20,098 nucleotides of DNA from Planctomycetaceae bacterium (GTDB lineage Bacteria; Planctomycetota; Planctomycetia; Pirellulales; Thermoguttaceae). Both the position numbers and the translations under genes were made by a program. Position 1 is the first letter of the stretch. Every line of letters starts with the position of its first letter. The DNA lies in contig SFIW01000041.1 of the NCBI GenBank assembly GCA_004556055.1, positions 1-20,098 of the forward strand, given 5' to 3'. Below are positions 15,331 through 20,098 of the stretch, one piece after another. Under the pieces are notes generated by a model that was not told the DNA's origin, ran no database searches, and worked only from the letters and a program-made list of their open reading frames with translations.

Positions 15331-15405
15331 ATGAACGAGTCGCGTCGGGACGTCGCCAAGCGGCGTTCCGACTTTTTTTATAGAAAGAGGTCTACGAATG
15401 AATAA
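15331..15405 (+). CDS. Possible 24-residue leader ORF overlapping terminator and lemA start
   Basis: ATG at 15331 opens a frame MNESRRDVAKRRSDFFYRK... ending TAA at 15405, which overlaps the lemA ATG (15398). AAGGA lies about 12 bases before the ATG. The frame runs straight through the hairpin and T tract, and 6 of its 24 codons are Arg. A short frame of this length can easily occur by chance, so it is only a candidate leader peptide. Confidence 0.2.
   Translation: MNESRRDVAKRRSDFFYRKRSTNE
15344..15379 (+). terminator. Rho-independent terminator between the M24 peptidase and lemA
   Basis: GTCGGGA (15344-15350) pairs with TTCCGAC (15366-15372) with one G-T pair, and CGCC pairs with GGCG inside; seven T follow (15373-15379). 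The lemA ribosome binding site begins directly after the T run. Confidence 0.75.
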
Positions 15406-16030
15406 CGTCGTCAAAGCTAGTCTCCGACGCAAAATCGCCTTCCCGCTCTTTATTCTCTTCCTTATGCTCTGCTATGGAGCGTATTTGCAATTCACCTTCA
15501 TTGATTTGAATAAGACGGCGCAACGCGAATGGCAAGGTCTACGCGCGAGTATTACGGAACGCGAAGAAGGGACAAAAACCTTGGAGAGAGCGGTTAATTC
15601 GTTTCTAGAATCTCATCCATCCGCCGACGAGGAAGAAGGAAAAAAACGCGTCGCGTTAGAAAAATCGGTCGCAGAGATACGCGACGCCGCCGCGAAGCTC
15701 GCCGGGGCGCAATCCCCCAGCGTCGCCGCCGACGCCGATTTCAACCTTTCTCAGAAATTCGCCGAATTCTTCAAAGCAGTAGAACCCTTCCAAGAACTTC
15801 GCGACGCGTTCAACTACAGGAGCGCGTTAGAGGATTTGGCGTCGGCGCAGACGAATCTCACCGACGCGCGCGGACGATATAACGCCGCCGTCTCAAAGAT
15901 CAACGTCAAGATAACAACTTTTCCCGGCCCCTTCGTCGCTCCCCTCTTTCGGCTCGAACCGCTCGAGTACTTCAACGCGACCGATCCGGAGGAAAAGGAA
16001 CGACTCGCAAAGCAAGCGGCGAAAAAATAA
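15398..16030 (+). CDS. lemA: LemA family membrane-anchored protein
   Basis: The protein is 210 residues with the ATG at 15398 and AAAGAGG about 9 bases upstream. There is one N-terminal transmembrane segment (~13-32, IAFPLFILFLMLCYGAYLQF) and a long helical region after it. The C-terminal part carries the LemA signature NLTDARGRYNAAVSKINVKITTFP, followed by a segment ending in EYFNATDPEEKERL, which is typical of the family. Its N-terminal half is more divergent than normal and rich in Glu/Lys/Ala, likely a coiled coil. The topology is likely N-in with a large external helical domain. The cellular function of LemA proteins is not established. A terminator hairpin lies immediately upstream, so expression needs read-through or a promoter inside the end of the M24 gene. 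Only 9 bases separate its stop from the convergent 16040-16990 gene. Confidence 0.85.
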   Translation: MNNVVKASLRRKIAFPLFILFLMLCYGAYLQFTFIDLNKTAQREWQGLRASITEREEGTKTLERAVNSFLESHPSADEEEGKKRVALEKSVAEIRDAAAKLAGAQSPSVAADADFNLSQKFAEFFKAVEPFQELRDAFNYRSALEDLASAQTNLTDARGRYNAAVSKINVKITTFPGPFVAPLFRLEPLEYFNATDPEEKERLAKQAAKK

Positions 16031-16039
16031 CGCGCGGAC

Positions 16040-16990
16040 TCAGCGCTTCTCTTCCTGGGACGCGATAAACTCGTCCCAGAGTTCCTGACACGTCTTCCCG
16101 TATTCTTCGACGACGAATTTCTCGACGCTTTGACGCGAGCGGAAGACCTTATGAATTTTCTTAATGAACTCGGGATCCTTATTTTCAACGAGCCATTCAA
16201 AGAAGGTCGCGGTCACGCCGTAGCTGTCCGTGTACTTTGAACGTTCGGGATTGACGCGCCAAGAGTTGCGCGAACGCGGTTCCGTCACGAAATAGCGGAT
16301 CCAGTCCGTCATACCTTCCATCGCCCAGACTTCGCGAACGCGCGGATACGCCTGCGCGACGTGCGTCGTCTCGTGGATCACTAGTCCGAAATCATCCGGA
16401 CGCGCTTTGATATAACGGCTCGAAACCGTAATCTCGCGCCCTGCGGCGTACGCCACGCCGTCCATCGGCTTGAAGACGAGACGAATTTTGAAATCGTCGG
16501 GAATATTCGCCAGTCCCTCTTCGCCGTCGAGCATCTCGACGACGCGCGGATACCAATATTCGACGCGACGCTTCGCGCGTTCCGCCCATTTCTGCGCGTC
16601 GGGAGCCGCCGTCGTGTCGATCTCAACGTTGATCCGTTTTTTCGGAGTCTCGCCGAGTCGTTCCCATGCGCCGCGCAGATACTCGCGCGCAGATTCGGGA
16701 GCTTCGTCGATCGCGTCGAAAGACGCGTCGATCGAAACGCTTTCCGCGCCGGGAATATCGATCTTGGCTACGGCAGGCTCTTGCCCCTTCTTCGTGATAT
16801 TGACGACGACTCCCTCTGCGAGCGTCTTGTTCAAATAAATCGCGTCCCCCTCTTCGCGTCGCGTTTCCTCGCTTTCGGCGACGATCGCTTCTACCGCCGA
16901 ATCTTGAGCGAAGCTCGGAGAAGAAACAGCGAAGGAGTCGACTGTCGCGACAGACGCGATTAACGCCGTCGTAAGGAATAGTTTTTTCAT
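16040..16990 (-). CDS. Secreted basic secretory protein (BSP)-type metallopeptidase
   Basis: I take the ATG at 16990 (316 residues), with AGGA about 11 bases upstream; a TTG seven codons earlier is in frame but would place that site inside the gene. Signal peptide MKKLFLTTALIASVATVDSFA..., likely cut after SPSFA before QDSAV. The catalytic block is VIHETTHVAQAYP with H206, E207 and H210 (HExxH zinc site), followed by WAMEGMTDWIRYF, where E225 or D229 is the expected third ligand. This arrangement, and the aromatic-rich EYWYPRVVEML segment upstream, match the plant basic secretory protein family (PF04450), which also has bacterial members. The role is presumably extracytoplasmic proteolysis. 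The gene is monocistronic and convergent with lemA. Near its 3' end an 8-bp inverted repeat CTGGGACG/CGTCCCAG (16055-16079) lies inside the coding region. Confidence 0.87.
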   Translation of the reverse strand: MKKLFLTTALIASVATVDSFAVSSPSFAQDSAVEAIVAESEETRREEGDAIYLNKTLAEGVVVNITKKGQEPAVAKIDIPGAESVSIDASFDAIDEAPESAREYLRGAWERLGETPKKRINVEIDTTAAPDAQKWAERAKRRVEYWYPRVVEMLDGEEGLANIPDDFKIRLVFKPMDGVAYAAGREITVSSRYIKARPDDFGLVIHETTHVAQAYPRVREVWAMEGMTDWIRYFVTEPRSRNSWRVNPERSKYTDSYGVTATFFEWLVENKDPEFIKKIHKVFRSRQSVEKFVVEEYGKTCQELWDEFIASQEEKR

Positions 16991-17118
16991 CTGATATTTT
17001 TTCCTATTCAAAAAATGATCGCCTAACTGACTTTACTTCATGTCGCGCGGACCATGGAAGAAGGGATCGAAGAAGTTGCGCGTCGACCGCGCAAAGGCGA
17101 GACGCGCGGTCGAATCTT

Positions 17119-17127
17119 TGTTATAAT
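17119..17127 (+). promoter_or_regulatory. Extended -10 promoter for the BRCT-MerR-TPR gene
   Basis: TG-T-TATAAT: a perfect -10 hexamer at 17122-17127 with the extended TG one base upstream (17119-17120). No -35 is recognisable 16-18 bases upstream, as expected for the extended -10 class. The leader to the ATG at 17210 is about 75 bases. Confidence 0.6.
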
Positions 17128-17181
17128 ACTACGAAAACGCGTCAAAAACAAGTCGACGCGACCTTGAACCAACGACGGAGC

Positions 17182-17202
17182 GCGAATCGGCGCACGATTC
17201 GC
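17182..17202 (+). promoter_or_regulatory. Perfect dyad just before the start codon, possible operator or RNA hairpin
   Basis: GCGAATCG (17182-17189), loop GCGCA, CGATTCGC (17195-17202): a perfect 8-bp inverted repeat ending 7 bases before the ATG at 17210. It could be an autoregulatory site for the encoded MerR-type protein, or an RNA hairpin affecting ribosome access. Confidence 0.55.
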
Positions 17203-17209
17203 AAAAGAG

Positions 17210-18871
17210 ATGAAACCGACCGAACTCAAAACAGACGTCTATTTTTTCGGAAAGCTTGCGGGCGCGACGCGACATGAGGCGTCCCGTCTTGCGCGAGGCG
17301 CGGGGTATCGCGTCGCGACGACGCTTCACGAAGGGGTCGGACTCGTCGTTTTAGGAGAAGGAGCGGATTTGGGTCAAACGCGCGTCGCGCTCGCGCAGGC
17401 GTTCGACGAGAAATCGCGCCAGGCCTTTGAAAACGGAACGCTCCGCGTCGTCTCCGAATCGCAGTTTCTCGCGCGACTCGTACAATTTGACGAACCGTTA
17501 GGCGCCGCGCGCGAGAAGAGTCAAGGCGCGACGCCCGCCGCCGTCGCCTCCCTCGTCGGAGTCCCCGTCGCGACCGTTCGACGCTGGCTGCGCAAAGGCC
17601 TCGTCGAACCTGTCGATCCACGCGCAAGACTCCCGATTCTTTCGAGCGACGCGATCGTCGTCGCGCGGCGTCTCGCGTTCCTCGTTTCGGGACTCCTCTC
17701 CGAAGACGTCGTCGAACGCAAGATTCGCGCCTTCGCGGAACTTATCGCGATACGCGAAGCGCCCGAAACCGGCTCCGGATCCGACTCCGACGGAGCTTTT
17801 CCCCTCTTCGACGCCGCGCCCGACGCGACGCCGACAAATCTTCCGGACACGCTCCTCGCGCCGAACGCTCCGCGGCCCAATCTAGGAAGCGTCATTCTCC
17901 AACTCACCCTCTCCGCCGACGGACGCGAAGTCCTCCTTCTCCCCGACGCGACCGACGCCGAGACCGTTCCCGTCGCGCCGATCGACGCGAAAGGACAGCG
18001 CGTCTTCGACTTCGCCGCGCTACCCGCCGACGGCGCTCTCGATATACCCGTTGCCCCCGCGAAACTCTCCCCCGACGAAGAACAGATCGATCTCGCGGAA
18101 CGCCTCGCGCAATGGAACGCCCGAACGACGGGCGAAACGGGACGTCCCGGCTTTCTGAGCCTCTTCGGAGACGCCCGAGACGCCGAATCCGAAACGCCGC
18201 CAGTCGACGTCGGGCCCCTTCCCGCCCCTGCGTCAGGTTCCGTCCCCTCTCCTCCGACGTCGGCGCAACCGCAGGAGGACGCCTCGCGCGTTGAAACGTC
18301 TCCCCTTCCCCTCCCACGCGACGACTTCGCGCGACGCGCCAAAGAGGAATGGCTCCGCGCGGGGATTATGCGTCAAGTCACGCTCTGCACGGAGGCCGCG
18401 TCTCTCGAGAAGGAAGGATACTGGGAGGAAGCGGCGCGAGTCTATCGCCAGGCGGCGCTCGCGGGGGGCGCCGACGCGGGTATCAATTATCGACTTGGTC
18501 GCGTGCTCTTTATGCTTGGAGAATACGGAGGAGCGCGCGAGCGTTTCTCCGCCGCGCTGGAGCTCGACCCGGAGTTTCGCGACGCGCGTATCGAACTTGG
18601 TCGCGCGCACGCGGCGCTGCGCGACGACGAAGAGGCGATCGAAGCGTTCAGCGCGGCGCTCGACTCGCGTCCCGACGATCCGATCGCGCGCGTCGAAATC
18701 GGCAAGCTCTATCTCAAACAGGGTAAGCGCGAAGCGGCGGCGACCGAATTTCGTCGCGCGGCGGAGAAGATCGACGATCAGCAGTTGGCGAACGACGTGC
18801 GCAGCCTGATCGTCACCCTCGACGCGCGTTCCGTCGCGCCTGACGCGAACCCTTTTCCCCCCCTCTTTTGA
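17210..18871 (+). CDS. BRCT-like / MerR-type HTH / TPR protein, putative regulator
   Basis: The protein is 553 residues. Residues ~8-90 look like a BRCT domain (VYFFGKLAGATRHEASRLAR, GVGLVVLGEGADL, VVSESQFLARL). Residues ~108-165 form a MerR-type winged helix (AAVASLVGVPVATVRRWLRKGLVEP...LSSDAIVVARRLAFLVS). A Pro/Asp/Ala-rich linker of ~200 residues follows, then TPR repeats at ~380-525 (EGYWEEAARVYRQAALAG, YRLGRVLFMLGEYGGARERF, ARIELGRAHAALRDDEEAIEAF, ARVEIGKLYLKQGKREAA). No signal peptide or membrane segment, so cytoplasmic. The set suggests a DNA-binding protein that docks partners through TPRs. I believe similar combinations occur in planctomycetes, but no target is known to me. The start at 17210 has an A/G-rich run (AAAAGAG) directly abutting the ATG rather than at normal spacing. 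The dyad at 17182-17202 suggests autoregulation. Confidence 0.82.
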   Translation: MKPTELKTDVYFFGKLAGATRHEASRLARGAGYRVATTLHEGVGLVVLGEGADLGQTRVALAQAFDEKSRQAFENGTLRVVSESQFLARLVQFDEPLGAAREKSQGATPAAVASLVGVPVATVRRWLRKGLVEPVDPRARLPILSSDAIVVARRLAFLVSGLLSEDVVERKIRAFAELIAIREAPETGSGSDSDGAFPLFDAAPDATPTNLPDTLLAPNAPRPNLGSVILQLTLSADGREVLLLPDATDAETVPVAPIDAKGQRVFDFAALPADGALDIPVAPAKLSPDEEQIDLAERLAQWNARTTGETGRPGFLSLFGDARDAESETPPVDVGPLPAPASGSVPSPPTSAQPQEDASRVETSPLPLPRDDFARRAKEEWLRAGIMRQVTLCTEAASLEKEGYWEEAARVYRQAALAGGADAGINYRLGRVLFMLGEYGGARERFSAALELDPEFRDARIELGRAHAALRDDEEAIEAFSAALDSRPDDPIARVEIGKLYLKQGKREAAATEFRRAAEKIDDQQLANDVRSLIVTLDARSVAPDANPFPPLF

Positions 18872-18933
18872 CGCGCGGGGGCGCTCCGTTTCGGGGGCTT
18901 AATAAAAAATTTCAATTTGAAAGAAATTTCCAA

Positions 18934-18970
18934 ACGTCGACAAATCCGTAAGTTACGAATTCGTCGACGT
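18934..18970. repeat. Near-perfect 37-base palindrome in the intergenic gap
   Basis: Centred on base 18952, the arms 18934-18951 and 18953-18970 match at 16 of 18 paired positions (mismatches 18946/18958 and 18942/18962). No T run follows on either side (CGGCGGAG on the right), so it is not a simple terminator. It lies about 50 bases upstream of the -35 for the LUD gene and about 60 bases after the 18871 stop. The gap 18872-19104 holds nothing else except this dyad, a weak AT-rich inverted repeat (18907-18929) and the promoter at 19022-19049. Confidence 0.75.
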
Positions 18971-19021
18971 CGGCGGAGTCTTGTAAAAGACCTGAAACGT
19001 CCTACCTAAAGATTAGCGACG

Positions 19022-19049
19022 TTGTTTTTATAGGCGACTCGTTTATAAT
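19022..19049 (+). promoter_or_regulatory. Sigma70-like promoter for the LUD-domain gene
   Basis: TTGTTT (19022-19027), a 16-base spacer, TATAAT (19044-19049). The -10 is perfect, the -35 moderate. The leader to the ATG at 19105 is about 50 bases. Confidence 0.65.
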
Positions 19050-19104
19050 TTTTTCATAAATATAAAAATCGACGTTAAACCGTTACAAGAAGAGGAATTT
19101 CACG

Positions 19105-19707
19105 ATGTACGAAACGCTCCTTCAAAATCTCCGCGCCAAAGGTTACGGGGCGCAAGTTTTTTCTTCGGAAAAAGAAGTCGTCGATTATCTCGCCGACCAG
19201 ATTCAGAACACGACCGTCGCGTTTGGGGGGTCGAAAACGTTGGAGAAGCTCGGGTTATACGAACGTCTTAGCGCAAACAATCAGGTTTTATGGCATTGGC
19301 GGATCCCCGAGGGTAAGACGGGGGCACAGGTGTTGAAGGAAGCGCGAGACGCAAGCGTGTACGTTTCCTCGGCAAACGCAATCGCGACGTCGGGGGAGAT
19401 CGTCAATATCGACGGGAACGGGAACCGCGTCGCGGAGATCCTTTACGGTCACGACCGCGTCTACTTCGTCGCCGGCAAGAACAAGATTGCGAAGGATCTC
19501 AACGCCGCGATGTGGCGCGCCAAAAATATCGCCGCACCCCTCAACGCCCTACGCCTACGCTCCGAAACCCCATGCGCTAAACATGGCAATAAATGCTACC
19601 AGTGTCATTCCCCCCAACGCATCTGTCGCGCGACCGTTATCCTCAACGAACCGCCTCTCAAAGCAAAATACGAAGTTCTGATAGTCGATCAGGTTTTGGG
19701 ATATTGA
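19105..19707 (+). CDS. LUD-domain (DUF162, LutC/YkgG-like) protein with four-cysteine tail
   Basis: The protein is 200 residues, ATG at 19105 with AGAGGAA about 8 bases upstream. The bulk matches the LUD domain: YLADQIQNTTVAFGGSKTLEKLGLYERL, SSANAIATSGEIVNIDGNGNRVAEILYG and VYFVAGKNKIAKDL. LUD proteins include LutB/LutC of lactate oxidation, but single small LUD proteins are common and their roles are mostly unknown. The C-terminal part carries four cysteines, C157, C164, C167 and C174 (C-x6-C-x2-C-x6-C), seen in a LUD subgroup and suited to bind an Fe-S cluster or zinc. No lutA or lutB neighbour is visible, so a complete lactate-utilisation operon is not supported. No terminator is seen between it and the following gene, 27 bases on. 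Confidence 0.88.
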   Translation: MYETLLQNLRAKGYGAQVFSSEKEVVDYLADQIQNTTVAFGGSKTLEKLGLYERLSANNQVLWHWRIPEGKTGAQVLKEARDASVYVSSANAIATSGEIVNIDGNGNRVAEILYGHDRVYFVAGKNKIAKDLNAAMWRAKNIAAPLNALRLRSETPCAKHGNKCYQCHSPQRICRATVILNEPPLKAKYEVLIVDQVLGY

Positions 19708-19734
19708 GTCTATTTCACTAGGGATATTGCTATT

Positions 19735-20098
19735 ATGGATACCAAAAAAGTTCCAATTGTTCAATTACTGTCTTTGAAAAGATTGAATATTCCCGTCTAC
19801 CAGCGTAACTATTCATGGGGGGAAAAAGATTGTAAACGTCTTTTCTCTGATATTACGTCATTAATAGAAGACACGTCTGTTTCTAATAACGAGAATGATT
19901 ACTTCTTAGGATGTATCGTTTCAGTCAAACAAGGTAAGGGCACTCGTTACATTATTGACGGACAGCAACGATTAACGTCAGTCACTTTATTATGCCTAGC
20001 CATATATCATATAGTTATTCATGGAGATAAACAAGTTGAAGACGAACATTTAGCTAGTAATTTATTCACTAATTATTTAGCCAAAGATAGTTCACTAT
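19735..20098 (+). CDS. DUF262 domain protein (GmrSD/ParB-like nuclease fold), truncated by right window edge
   Basis: The frame is open from ATG 19735 to the edge, 121 full codons. Motifs are IPVYQRNYSW at ~20-29 and IIDGQQRLTSVTLL at ~80-93, the DUF262 signature (IPxYQRxYxW and DGQQRLT), where the DGQQR block resembles the ParB nuclease-type active site and is needed for NTPase/nuclease activity in GmrSD-type enzymes. The family includes the type IV restriction protein GmrSD, BrxU and many proteins of unclear function near defence genes. Codon use is unlike all the other genes: 19741-19800 is 19/60 G+C, against 39/60 for 19501-19560 in the LUD gene. The Shine-Dalgarno is weak (AGGG about 13 bases upstream). 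The C-terminal part, usually DUF1524 (HNH) in GmrSD-like proteins, lies outside the window. Confidence 0.88.
   Translation, partial: MDTKKVPIVQLLSLKRLNIPVYQRNYSWGEKDCKRLFSDITSLIEDTSVSNNENDYFLGCIVSVKQGKGTRYIIDGQQRLTSVTLLCLAIYHIVIHGDKQVEDEHLASNLFTNYLAKDSSL

Noticed and set aside
14287..15432. 381-codon antisense frame opposite the M24 peptidase
   Set aside because: It is the shadow of a gene with all metal ligands intact; its composition is extremely Arg-rich, as expected of a shadow frame.
17521..18342. 273-codon antisense frame opposite the BRCT-MerR-TPR gene
   Set aside because: Arg/Ser-rich low-complexity translation typical of a shadow frame. The sense frame has clear domains.
19105..19707. 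Lactate-utilisation operon (lutABC)
   Set aside because: Only a single LUD protein is present, without LutA- or LutB-type Fe-S partners beside it.
1..20098. tRNA, rRNA, CRISPR arrays, insertion sequences
   Set aside because: I saw no tRNA-like T-loop, no rRNA stretches, no regularly spaced repeats and no transposase in any frame examined by eye; a covariance search was not possible.

Overview
This window looks like a chromosomal stretch from a planctomycete-type bacterium. The evidence is a secreted protein resembling the planctomycete DUF1598 family, a very large secreted protein fusing a PD40-type beta-propeller, two CxxCH haem sites and a SUMF1/EgtB-type domain, a BRCT-MerR-TPR protein, and many small secreted proteins. 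G+C is fairly high, with heavy use of GCG, CGC, GAC and TCG. The assignment rests on gene content only; no rRNA, tRNA or marker phylogeny is available. Relatives from animal guts would fit the clostridial-looking amidase, but that is inference.

Left part (1-5340), all minus strand: a secreted protein running off the left edge (1-981), a Pro/Ala/Lys-rich membrane-anchored protein (1080-1940), NAD-dependent DNA ligase LigA (2028-4106) and an octopine/nopaline-dehydrogenase-family enzyme (4152-5240). A strong sigma70-like promoter (5313-5341) precedes the last of these, which probably forms a two-gene unit with ligA. A second promoter (1991-2018) serves 1080-1940, and a terminator (1019-1055) isolates it from the left-edge gene.

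Middle part (5400-9100): 6-phosphogluconate dehydrogenase (gnd, plus) faces a secreted DUF1598-like protein with a run of 27 asparagines (7156-8598, minus). The two converge on a pair of strong terminators. About 500 non-coding bases follow, holding inverted repeats, a pyrimidine-rich stretch and a near-consensus promoter.

Plus-strand run (9098-16030): the propeller/haem/SUMF1 protein, an AIM24-family protein with a GYF-like N-terminus, a secreted amidase, an M24 aminopeptidase and a LemA protein. A terminator-like hairpin lies immediately before the lemA ribosome binding site. A secreted basic-secretory-protein-type metallopeptidase (16040-16990, minus) converges on lemA.

Right part (17100-20098): a BRCT-MerR-TPR protein with a perfect dyad just before its start codon, a non-coding gap with a 37-base near-palindrome, a LUD-domain protein with a four-cysteine tail, and the AT-rich start of a DUF262 (GmrSD/ParB-like) gene cut by the right edge. 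The sharp drop in G+C at that last gene suggests acquired DNA, possibly the edge of a defence or accessory island. I did not find a clearly undescribed complete system. The best leads are the composite haem protein, the leader structures and the DUF262 boundary.
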